A DNA stretch of 9,738 nucleotides, taken from contig JBLHWU010000228.1 in the NCBI GenBank assembly GCA_047629355.1, forward strand, positions 1 through 9,738, in the 5' to 3' direction. Source of the DNA: CAYUNA01 sp047629355 (lineage in GTDB: Bacteria > Bacteroidota > Bacteroidia > Chitinophagales > Saprospiraceae). Of the stretch, positions 1 to 6,929 are shown piece after piece. The stretch's first letter is position 1. The number at the start of each line of letters is the position of its first letter. The notes beneath the pieces are model-generated. The model was given only the letters and a program-made list of their open reading frames with translations, was not told the DNA's origin and made no database searches. The translations under genes were made by a program, and so were the position numbers.

Positions 1-171
1 TTAACCGTGCTTTTAATCAAGTTGAACATTTGCTATGAAATATACTAATATTTCTATCTTATACTCAACTTGAGCCACCCGAAACCGTTCTTCAAGTGAT
101 AAATCTCCTCTAAATCAGTTAATTCGTTTAAAATTTAATTATAATTAACGGATTAGTCAAAAAAGGAATTT

Positions 172-179
172 TATCTTTG
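172..179 (+). promoter_or_regulatory. Candidate secA promoter, -7 element TATCTTTG
   Basis: TATCTTTG matches the Bacteroidota -7 consensus TAnnTTTG at all fixed positions. It would place transcription start near 186, giving a leader of about 90 nt before the secA ATG. No good TTTG element lies at the usual 17-23 bp upstream (the nearest is TTAG at 153-156, only 15 bp away), so the -33 half is weak. An 8-mer with two free positions can arise by chance in AT-rich DNA. Confidence 0.5.
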
Positions 180-208
180 CCGTCCGAAATTTGAGAATAT
201 ATTTTAAA

Positions 209-292
209 ATGAGCTTTACCTATTATATTACTTATTATATATGGTGTCTTGTTTTAAAATCAAAAATAAAGATTCATGTTTGGTTTTATTAA
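209..292 (+). other. Possible upstream reading frame overlapping the secA start
   Basis: ATG at 209 opens a 27-codon frame that ends with TAA at 290-292, overlapping the first 17 nt of secA in a different frame. The predicted peptide is rich in Tyr, Ile, Val, Trp and Phe, starts MSFTYYITYYIW and ends KIHVWFY. It lies downstream of the candidate promoter, so it would be in the secA leader. There is no Shine-Dalgarno sequence, but Bacteroidota often lack one. The frame may be a chance product of AT-rich sequence. A regulatory role, by analogy with secM upstream of secA in E. coli, is speculation, and the peptide does not resemble SecM. Confidence 0.2.
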
Positions 293-3200
293 AAAATTGT
301 TTGGTACAAAATACGACCGTGATGTGGCTACTTACGGCCCTATTGTCGATGAAATTAACGAGTATTTTGAAGAATACCGAAACTTGACCAACGACGACTT
401 GCGTGGCAAAACGCTTGATTTTCGAGCGCGCATCAAAGCACATTTGACTGGTATTGATGATGATATCAATGCCATCAAATCGGATGCGATGGCGATGGAA
501 GATTTGAACGAAAAAGAGAAACTATTCAAGGAATTGGATGATTTGAGCAAGGAACGCGATAAGCATTTAGAAGAAATTCTAAAAGACATTTTACCAGAAG
601 CTTTTGCTGTGGTCAAAGAAACAGCGCGTCGTTTTTCTGAAAATGATACCCTCACTGTGACCGCAAGTCAGCACGACCGCGACCTTGCAGCTACTCCAGG
701 TAAAACTTATGTGACGATTAACGGTGACCAAGCGATTTGGAAGAATACGTGGATGGCAGCTGGTGGTGAAATCACTTGGAACATGATACATTACGATGTG
801 CAGTTGATTGGTGGACAGGTATTGCATGATGGTAAAATTGCGGAGATGCAGACGGGAGAGGGGAAAACCTTAGTGGCGACTTTGCCCGCTTATTTGAATG
901 GTTTATCAGGTCAGGGTGTTCACGTAATTACGGTGAATGATTACTTGGCTCGACGGGATAGTGAGTGGATTGGCCCAGTGATGGAATTTATGTTGTTGAC
1001 CATTGATTGCCTCGATAAATATCGTCCGCACTCGGAAGAACGTCGTAAAGCTTACCATTGCGACATTACTTACGGTACGAATAACGAATTTGGTTTTGAT
1101 TACCTGCGGGATAATATGGTCAAAACGCTCGATGAAATGGTGCAACGCAAACACCATTATACGATGGTTGATGAGGTGGATTCGGTTTTGGTCGATGATG
1201 CGCGAACACCGTTGATTATTTCTGGGCCAGTACCAAAAGGAACGGAAGAACAGGAATATATTGCCTTAAAACCTGCGGTTGAAAAGTTGATTTCAGCACA
1301 ACGGAAATTGGCAACTGAATATTTAGCGGAAGCTAAGACTCAGTTTAAAGATAGTGTTTTTGGAAACGAAGATGGTGAAATGGGAATGACGCTTTTACGG
1401 GCATTCCGTGCCTTACCAAAGTATCGTCCGTTGATTAAATTTTTGAGTGAAGAAGGTGTAAAAGTGGAGATGCAAAAAGCGGAGAATTTCTACATGCAAG
1501 AGCAAAGCAAACGCATGCACTTGGTAGATGAACCGTTGTTATTTACGATTGATGAAAAAAATCGGTCGGTGGATTTAACGGAAAAAGGCGTTGAATTTTT
1601 GTCGCGAGGTAGTGATGATAATCAATTTTTTGTCATGCCCGATATTGCTCTGGAAATGGTGAATATTGATAGCAATATGGACTTGACGGAAGAAGCAGTT
1701 CAGCAGGAAAAAACGCAGTTAGCACAGGATTACTCTATAAAATCTAAGCGTCTGCACGCGATTAGTCAATTGTTGAAAGCTTATACTTTATTTGACAAAG
1801 ACCAAGAATATGTGGTGATGAACAGCGAGGTCAAAATCGTTGATGAAAGTACCGGTCGGATGATGGAAGGTCGTCGATATTCGGATGGTTTGCACCAAGC
1901 ATTGGAGGCGAAAGAGAATGTGAAAATTGGAGACATTACCCAAACGTATGCAACGGTAACACTTCAAAATTACTTCCGAATGTATCACAAACTCGCGGGT
2001 ATGACGGGTACGGCGGAGACGGAAGCAGGGGAGTTTTGGGAAATTTATAAATTGGATGTCGTGGTCATTCCTACCAATCGACCGATTGTGCGGGACGACC
2101 GAGACGATAAAGTTTATAAAACCGAACGGGAAAAATTTGACGCTGTTATTGATGAAATTCACGCATTAACAGAAGCTGGTCGCCCAGTTTTGGTGGGTAC
2201 GACGCAGGTTGATATTTCGGAAAGGTTGAGTATGAATTTGGACGCAAGAGGTATTCGCCACAACGTTTTGAATGCTAAAAAACACCAACGAGAAGCAGAA
2301 ATTGTTGCGGAGGCAGGTAAGCCTGGTAACGTGACGATTGCAACGAATATGGCGGGTCGGGGTACGGATATTAAAATCTCAGAAGAAGTGAAAGCTGCTG
2401 GTGGTCTGGCGATTATCGGTACGGAACGACATGATTCACGACGGGTGGATAGACAGTTGCGGGGACGGGCAGGACGTCAGGGAGACCCGGGTTCTTCTCA
2501 GTTTTATGTGTCATTGGAAGATAAATTGATGCGGTTGTTCCAATCGGAGCGAATTGCGAAATTGATGGATAGGATGGGTCATGAGGAAGGCGAAGTGATT
2601 CAGCATTCCATGGTTTCAAAATCTATCGAACGGGCGCAAAGTAAGGTGGAAGAAAATAACTTTGGTATTCGTAAGCGATTGTTGGAATACGATGATGTAA
2701 TGAACATTCAGCGGGAGGCGATTTACAAGAAACGTTACAATGCGTTGTCGGGTGAGCGTTTGTCGGTGGATTTGAACAATATGTTTTTGGGGATGACCCA
2801 GAATTTAGTGGAAATGCACAAAAATGGCGGAACGTTTGAATCTTTCCGTCAAGAATCAGTTGCTGTTGTTGGGATTGACCCGAAGATGGAGGAAATTGAT
2901 TTTATAGAAGGCCGCTCGGACGATATTGTTGAAAAATATCAGGAGCAAGTTTTTGAATTTTACGACAAAAAAGGACAGCAAATTGGTGACTTCTTATTGC
3001 CAATGATTAAAAATGTTTTAGAAAACGAAGGTCATCGTTACAAACGAATTTCTGTGCCGTTTACAGACGGTGGGAGCAAAATGTTACCCGTTTCGGCAGA
3101 CTTGCATGATGCAGTGGAGTCGAATGGAAAAACAGTCATGCGCGATATCGAGAAAGCAGTTACTTTGGCAATGATTGATGACAAATGGAAAGAACATTTG

Positions 3201-3599
3201 CGGTCAATGGATGAATTGAAAGATTCGTCGCAGGCAGCTTCGTTTGAGCAAAAAGACCCGTTGGTAGTTTATAAAATGGAGGCTTTCAACTTGTTTGAAG
3301 ACTTGATTTATGGCGTCAATGAAGATGTAACTTCTTACTTATCTAAAGGAACTTTGGTCTTCCGAGACGGTCGTTCATTGGAAGCAGCTAAGGAGCAAAA
3401 AACGGATTTGAAAGGTACTTCTATGAATCGAAGAGATGATGAATCACTTGCGAATGTTCGACAACGACAAGCAGCAGAAGGTGTAAGTCGTCGTCCGAAA
3501 GTAGAAACTTTTAAGCGAGCAGAGAAAAAAATAGGTCGAAATGAGGCTTGTCCGTGTGGAAGTGGTAAGAAATACAAGCAATGCCATGGAAAGAAATAA
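276..3599 (+). CDS. secA: Preprotein translocase ATPase SecA
   Basis: SecA is the ATP-driven motor that pushes unfolded preproteins through the SecYEG channel of the inner membrane. The 1107-residue product has the full family signature. Walker A is MQTGEGKT (191-198) and the DEVD box is at 299-302, followed by DDARTPLIISG. MTGTAETEA is at 576-584, TNMAGRGTDIK at 690-700, and the arginine-finger motif VI, with QLRGRAGRQGDPGSSQFY, lies around 722-744. The helical scaffold (SKSIERAQSKVEENN and following) begins near 781. The tail ends in a SEC-C zinc motif, C1092-x-C1094-x8-C1103-H1104, which in other bacteria binds zinc and SecB or ribosomes. The extra length over E. coli SecA (about 900 aa) sits mainly in an acidic and lysine-rich stretch around 58-100 and in the preprotein cross-linking region around 340-435. 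Both are usual for Bacteroidota. The start MFGFIKKLFGTK is the typical family N-terminus. No Shine-Dalgarno sequence is visible. The gene is monocistronic by context, ending in the terminator at 3670-3707. Confidence 0.98.
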   Translation: MFGFIKKLFGTKYDRDVATYGPIVDEINEYFEEYRNLTNDDLRGKTLDFRARIKAHLTGIDDDINAIKSDAMAMEDLNEKEKLFKELDDLSKERDKHLEEILKDILPEAFAVVKETARRFSENDTLTVTASQHDRDLAATPGKTYVTINGDQAIWKNTWMAAGGEITWNMIHYDVQLIGGQVLHDGKIAEMQTGEGKTLVATLPAYLNGLSGQGVHVITVNDYLARRDSEWIGPVMEFMLLTIDCLDKYRPHSEERRKAYHCDITYGTNNEFGFDYLRDNMVKTLDEMVQRKHHYTMVDEVDSVLVDDARTPLIISGPVPKGTEEQEYIALKPAVEKLISAQRKLATEYLAEAKTQFKDSVFGNEDGEMGMTLLRAFRALPKYRPLIKFLSEEGVKVEMQKAENFYMQEQSKRMHLVDEPLLFTIDEKNRSVDLTEKGVEFLSRGSDDNQFFVMPDIALEMVNIDSNMDLTEEAVQQEKTQLAQDYSIKSKRLHAISQLLKAYTLFDKDQEYVVMNSEVKIVDESTGRMMEGRRYSDGLHQALEAKENVKIGDITQTYATVTLQNYFRMYHKLAGMTGTAETEAGEFWEIYKLDVVVIPTNRPIVRDDRDDKVYKTEREKFDAVIDEIHALTEAGRPVLVGTTQVDISERLSMNLDARGIRHNVLNAKKHQREAEIVAEAGKPGNVTIATNMAGRGTDIKISEEVKAAGGLAIIGTERHDSRRVDRQLRGRAGRQGDPGSSQFYVSLEDKLMRLFQSERIAKLMDRMGHEEGEVIQHSMVSKSIERAQSKVEENNFGIRKRLLEYDDVMNIQREAIYKKRYNALSGERLSVDLNNMFLGMTQNLVEMHKNGGTFESFRQESVAVVGIDPKMEEIDFIEGRSDDIVEKYQEQVFEFYDKKGQQIGDFLLPMIKNVLENEGHRYKRISVPFTDGGSKMLPVSADLHDAVESNGKTVMRDIEKAVTLAMIDDKWKEHLRSMDELKDSSQAASFEQKDPLVVYKMEAFNLFEDLIYGVNEDVTSYLSKGTLVFRDGRSLEAAKEQKTDLKGTSMNRRDDESLANVRQRQAAEGVSRRPKVETFKRAEKKIGRNEACPCGSGKKYKQCHGKK

Positions 3600-3669
3600 G
3601 AGACGGCATACGGTTTTTAGCGCACGACTCACGGTGAGCAGGTGTTTGAAATTGATGTTTGAATGAATA

Positions 3670-3707
3670 AAAAAACGCTGACAAGGTTTACTTTGTCAGC
3701 GTTTTTT
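3670..3707. terminator. Bidirectional intrinsic terminator between secA and the lipoprotein pseudogene
   Basis: A stem of up to 17 bp pairs 3670-3686 with 3691-3707 around a TTTA tetraloop, with one G-T pair. The core is ACGCTGACAA against TTGTCAGCGT. The flanks are an A run on the left and a T run on the right, so it can end transcription from both the + strand (secA, 71 nt after its stop) and the convergent minus-strand lipoprotein locus. Confidence 0.9.
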
Positions 3708-3710
3708 ATT

Positions 3711-3738
3711 CCAGTATCCAGTATCCAGTATCCAGTAT
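3711..3738. repeat. Tandem heptamer repeat, four copies of CCAGTAT
   Basis: Four perfect, contiguous copies of the 7-mer CCAGTAT fill 3711-3738, followed by CAAT. The repeat starts 3 nt after the terminator T run. Its last base is shared with the TGA stop (3740-3738) of the minus-strand lipoprotein pseudogene. It lies outside any intact gene. Perfect short tandem copies are prone to slipped-strand changes in number, but a change here would not alter a reading frame. Confidence 0.95.
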
Positions 3739-4301
3739 CAATTTTCAATCGTCATATCAAACTTCACTTCTCTAATTCCCCAAGTATAAGTTACTTCCAA
3801 ATTTCCTTGGACAAACCAATCGCCATTTTTATTTTTCAAACCTTGCAGACAACCGTCGGTCACTTTTTTAAATTCAGTTTCAGAACAAAAGCAAATGATA
3901 CGAAAATGCGTGTTTAATAAAGTTAAATCACTGCCGTATACATCAAAACTCTCTTGGTCTGCTGCCAATTCAAAAACGAGCATATTGCTAAATTCATCGT
4001 CTGCAATCGCTGGACTTCTCTATGTTTCTGTCGTAATTTGAAATACATTTTTACTGCCATTACCTACACCATTGAATTGGTCATCGTCGAATGTTGAGTT
4101 GGCATTTATTTTATAGGTACAGTTAAAATTATCTTGACAATCGTTGGTCAAAACATCTTCATCATTAGAATCGATGCAATTAAAAGTACAGTTTTCGCAA
4201 GTCGGAACAGGACTTGGGTCATCTTTATCGCAAGCAAATAAGCCTAATAATCCGATGAATGCGCATATTTTTAATAATTTTATGATTCTTTTTTTTGAAA
4301 T
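3738..4301 (-). pseudogene. Decayed secreted lipoprotein gene (in-frame TAG, no normal start)
   Basis: I do not recognise the family. Reading the minus strand from 4301 gives one frame of 187 codons plus stop, interrupted only by TAG at codon 94 (4022-4020). The N-terminus would read (ATT)-SKKRIIKLLKICAFIGLLGLFAC, a lysine-rich start, a hydrophobic segment and a lipobox L-F-A-C with the lipidated Cys at residue 24. The Cys is followed by DKDD. This fits the K-(D/E)2 lipoprotein export signal known from Capnocytophaga, so a cell-surface lipoprotein is inferred. The first half is Cys- and Asp/Asn-rich (C35, C38, C42, C55, C61). The second half (81 codons from an internal ATG at 3983) has a mixed composition and ends in VKFDMTIEN. 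No ATG, GTG or TTG lies in frame between the upstream TGA and the signal sequence. ATT sits exactly where ATG would be expected. Start loss plus a nonsense codon points to a decaying gene. A rare ATT start or an assembly error at one site cannot be excluded. It is separated from feoB by a terminator, so it is not part of the feo operon. Confidence 0.75.
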
Positions 4302-4354
4302 AAATAGATGTGGAAATAGACGGTGAGAAAGGAAGCAAGCGTTGGGTTCAATTC

Positions 4355-4387
4355 AAAACATGGTGATTTTTAAAATCACCATGTTTT
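4355..4387 (-). terminator. Terminator of the feoAB operon
   Basis: A stem of 15 bp pairs 4355-4369 with 4373-4387 around a 3-nt loop. The core is CATGGTGATTT against AAATCACCATG, with A and T runs at the two ends that give a U tract in the minus-strand transcript. It begins 15 nt past the feoB stop codon. The symmetry would also allow termination of + strand read-through. Confidence 0.88.
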
Positions 4388-4402
4388 TTAGAAAGAGCCG
4401 TT

Positions 4403-6541
4403 TTATTTAAAAAGTTGAAAAGTAATCAACGCTCCTACATAAGCCAATCCACCCATAAATAAAAACTGAATAATTGGCCATTTCCAACTCCCCGTTTCGC
4501 GGCGCACGACGGCTAAAGTACTCATACATTGCAGTGCAAAAACGTAGAAAATTAGCAAGGACAACGAAGTCGCCATCGTGTAAACCGGTGCGCCCGTAAT
4601 CGGATTGCGCGCCTTAGATAATTGGTCACGAATCGTCGTTTCATCTTCGACACTTCCAATACTATAGATGGTCGCCATTGTGCCAACGAAGACTTCGCGA
4701 GCGGCAAAAGAGGTGATGAGCGCGATACCAATTTTCCAATCGTAGCCGAGTGGACGGATGGCAGGTTCAATGAACTTACCGAGGTGTCCAGCGTAGGAGG
4801 CTTCGATTTGTTGACCAGCGATAAGGTCAGCAGTTTTATCTTCGGAAAGGTTTTGAGATTTCGCCATTTCGATGGCAGTGGCTTCGGCTTGAGCCATTTT
4901 CTCAGTCGGACCATAGCTTGCTAAAAACCATAAGACAACGCTGATAACCATAATTACTTTTCCTGCTTCGACGACGAATGAGGTTACTTTTGATTTTAAG
5001 GTAAACCAAATGTTTTTCCAAACAGGCTGTCGATATTGTGGCAATTCCAGCATTAAAAATGAGCTTTCTTCACTTTTCAAAATCTTTTTAAAGACCCAAC
5101 CAGAAGCTAAGGCCGCCACAATTCCCAATAAATAAAGTCCCATAAATGCCAATCCTTGCGCATTAAAAATTCCCAAAACCGTCACCGATGGCACAACAAA
5201 ACCAATCAAAATCGCATATACAGGAATTCGTGCCGAGCAACTAATCAGCGGCGTCACTAATATTGTAATCAAGCGTTCTTTCCAGTTGCTAATCGTTCGG
5301 GTGGACATAATCGCAGGAATCGCACAAGCGCTACTGCTTATTAAGGCGACTACGCTACGACCATTCAATCCAAATTTTTGCATGACTTTATCAAACATAA
5401 AAACGGCGCGCGCCATGTAGCCGACCTCTTCTAAAACCGCAATTAGAAAAAACAATATCGTAATTTGAGGAACAAAAATCAAAATTCCACCCAGTCCCGC
5501 TATAATGCCTTCTGTCAACAAATCAGTAAACCAACCTGCTGGCAAAGTCGATTTGGTGAATTCCGTCAATGCCCCAAAACCTGCTTCAATCCAACCCATC
5601 GGATATTGTGCCCAAGCAAAAATCGCTTGAAAGACCAAGAACATCAATCCAAAAAAGATAATCGGTCCCGCAATAGGATGCACGACCAAACGGTCAATTT
5701 TATCGGTAATCGAAACTGGTTGTGTCTGTGGTTTCTTGATGATTTTTTGGAGGACGGGCGTGAATTTATTAAAACGCTGCATCGTCTCATTAATCTGCTT
5801 AGCGATGCTATGAAACTCCGTTTTTTCTACAATTTTTTGAATGGTTTCTTTCTGAGTTTGTCCCATAAACATCAACCGCTTGGAGTGATGCGCCCAAAGC
5901 AGGGCTTGGTAATCATTTTTTAAAGGAAACTGAATTTTTATCTTTTCAATTACGTCTTTTTCTGTTTTTGAAAAAGGATAGAAATTTTGAACTTGTTTGT
6001 TAGATTTTGCTGATTTATTTTGCTGGGTTTTAAAAATATCGGCAAGTACTTTCCTTAAATTCTCTAAATTATGACCTGACCGACCGCTGATAACGACCAC
6101 AGGCATTTTTAAAAAATCACTTAATTTTTGGTCATCAATAATCAGCTCTTGCTTTTCGGCTAAATCAGACATGTTCAAAGCCAAAACCATTGGTAAACCA
6201 AGATCTTTCATTTGCGTCAATAGCAAAAAATGTTTTTCTAAATTGGTAATATCTGCCAGATAAAGGACGGCATCAGGGTAGTTTGGGTCGTCGGGATTTG
6301 TGAATACATCCAGTACGACCCGCTCATCCATAGAGGTCGGATAAAGGCTGTAAGTGCCAGGGAAATCAAGTAAAATTGCGTCTTTGCCAGGAGCAAGTTT
6401 AAGTTTTCCTACTTTTTTATCAACGGTGACGCCGGGGAAATTACCTACTTTTTGGCGCAAGCCAGTCAGTTGATTGAATACAGAAGATTTGCCGCTATTC
6501 GGATTCCCGACTAGCGCAATGGTAAATGCTCGTTTGCTCAC
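4403..6541 (-). CDS. feoB: Ferrous iron transporter FeoB
   Basis: FeoB is the inner-membrane Fe2+ permease whose cytoplasmic N-terminal domain is a GTPase. The 712-residue product shows all G-protein motifs: G1 GNPNSGKSS (12-20), a G2 region with NFPGVTVDKK (34-43), G3 DFPG (59-62), G4 NMSD (123-126) and G5 SGRSGHN (152-158). A helical GDI-like linker (about 165-275) follows, then the membrane domain (about 285-712) with roughly eight hydrophobic segments. Both Gate repeats keep their conserved cysteines: SSSACAIPAIMSTRT (C406) and PLISCSARIPVY (C435). Length is normal for the family (about 700-770). The start is GTG at 6541-6539. It places G1 at the usual distance from the N-terminus and lies 12 nt after the feoA stop, so translation is probably linked to feoA. 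No feoC-like gene follows. The operon ends at the hairpin 4355-4387. Confidence 0.97.
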   Translation of the reverse strand: MSKRAFTIALVGNPNSGKSSVFNQLTGLRQKVGNFPGVTVDKKVGKLKLAPGKDAILLDFPGTYSLYPTSMDERVVLDVFTNPDDPNYPDAVLYLADITNLEKHFLLLTQMKDLGLPMVLALNMSDLAEKQELIIDDQKLSDFLKMPVVVISGRSGHNLENLRKVLADIFKTQQNKSAKSNKQVQNFYPFSKTEKDVIEKIKIQFPLKNDYQALLWAHHSKRLMFMGQTQKETIQKIVEKTEFHSIAKQINETMQRFNKFTPVLQKIIKKPQTQPVSITDKIDRLVVHPIAGPIIFFGLMFLVFQAIFAWAQYPMGWIEAGFGALTEFTKSTLPAGWFTDLLTEGIIAGLGGILIFVPQITILFFLIAVLEEVGYMARAVFMFDKVMQKFGLNGRSVVALISSSACAIPAIMSTRTISNWKERLITILVTPLISCSARIPVYAILIGFVVPSVTVLGIFNAQGLAFMGLYLLGIVAALASGWVFKKILKSEESSFLMLELPQYRQPVWKNIWFTLKSKVTSFVVEAGKVIMVISVVLWFLASYGPTEKMAQAEATAIEMAKSQNLSEDKTADLIAGQQIEASYAGHLGKFIEPAIRPLGYDWKIGIALITSFAAREVFVGTMATIYSIGSVEDETTIRDQLSKARNPITGAPVYTMATSLSLLIFYVFALQCMSTLAVVRRETGSWKWPIIQFLFMGGLAYVGALITFQLFK

Positions 6542-6553
6542 AGTTGTCGGTGC

Positions 6554-6787
6554 TTAAATGTCCAAAAAGATATTTGCGGCTTCGGTTACGCGAATCGCAA
6601 TGCAATTGCCATCCACCTTCAAATAAAAGCCACCCTTAAACGGTGCAACTTGTACCACTTCCACATAGCTACCTGGCATCATGCCCATCGACATGAGCTT
6701 TCCAGCCATTTGGTCATTGGTGAAATGGGCGACCGTTCCATAATTACCTGCCTTCAAGTTGGCAACTGCTTCATTCGTTATCGTCAT
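6554..6787 (-). CDS. feoA: Ferrous iron transport accessory protein FeoA
   Basis: This small SH3-like cytosolic protein works with FeoB, probably by acting on its GTPase domain. The 77-residue product has the FeoA core LMSMGMMPGSYVEVVQVAPF, then GGFYLKVDGNCIAIRVTEAANIFL. This is the G-hx-PG-x-hxVhxxAPF pattern and the closing beta strands of the family. I place the start at ATG 6787-6785 (MTITNEAV). A TTG one codon upstream is possible but unnecessary. It is the first gene of the feoA-feoB pair, 12 nt before feoB, with a TATATTTG promoter about 40 nt upstream. Confidence 0.93.
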   Translation of the reverse strand: MTITNEAVANLKAGNYGTVAHFTNDQMAGKLMSMGMMPGSYVEVVQVAPFKGGFYLKVDGNCIAIRVTEAANIFLDI

Positions 6788-6827
6788 CAATTTTTATTTA
6801 GATTGAATACAATTAGTACTTTAAAAC

Positions 6828-6835
6828 CAAATATA
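6828..6835 (-). promoter_or_regulatory. feoAB promoter, -7 element TATATTTG
   Basis: The minus strand reads TATATTTG, an exact match to TAnnTTTG. It lies about 40 nt before the feoA ATG, giving a leader of roughly 30 nt. No clear TTTG -33 element is present at the usual spacing. The dyad at 6836-6860 directly abuts the upstream side and covers the region where one would lie, which suits a regulated promoter. Confidence 0.65.
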
Positions 6836-6860
6836 GGGCAAGTAGTTGGATAGTTTGCCC
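6836..6860. promoter_or_regulatory. Candidate operator dyad at the feoAB promoter
   Basis: GGGCAA (6836-6841) and TTGCCC (6855-6860) form perfect 6-bp inverted arms separated by 13 bp, so the half-sites lie about two helical turns apart. The dyad touches the -7 element on its upstream side and covers the expected -33 region, a position suited to a repressor. It does not resemble the classical Fur box. Which regulator would bind is unknown, and a 6-bp arm is short enough for chance. Confidence 0.35.
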
Positions 6861-6908
6861 ACAGAATTGTCAAAACGGAAACATTCACTATTTTTAGGAG
6901 AATGATCG

Positions 6909-6924
6909 TACCTAACGTTAGGTA
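6909..6924. repeat. Perfect 16-bp palindrome TACCTAACGTTAGGTA
   Basis: The palindrome has no central spacer and lies 5 bp beyond the stop codon of the glycoside hydrolase and about 75 bp upstream of the feoAB -7 element. It has no loop and no T tract on either strand, so it is not an intrinsic terminator. It could be a protein-binding site. Its half-site ACCTAA/TTAGGT resembles the halves of DtxR/IdeR iron boxes, but in the reverse arrangement. Confidence 0.5.
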
Positions 6925-6929
6925 GTGGC

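Noticed and set aside
3628..3638. Small dyad CTCAC-G-GTGAG after secA
   Set aside because: The arms are only 5 bp, there is no T tract, and a much stronger terminator follows at 3670.
3711..3738. CRISPR-like repeat
   Set aside because: The units are 7 bp, directly contiguous, without spacers, and no cas gene is nearby.
3663..3917. 84-residue open frame on the + strand
   Set aside because: It runs through the terminator hairpin and the CCAGTAT repeat and is antisense to the lipoprotein pseudogene.
3738..3983. Separate 81-residue gene from ATG 3983
   Set aside because: The frame continues upstream through a single TAG into a complete signal peptide and lipobox, so one broken gene explains the region better.
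5465..5923. 152-residue open frame on the + strand
   Set aside because: It is antisense to the well-supported feoB, and its composition is that of a shadow frame.
6910..6923. Integron attC-like core: ACCTAAC fits RYYYAAC and GTTAGGT fits GTTRRRY
   Set aside because: The two cores abut with no L-box arms or spacer between them, no integrase or cassette is present, and the neighbours are ordinary chromosomal genes.
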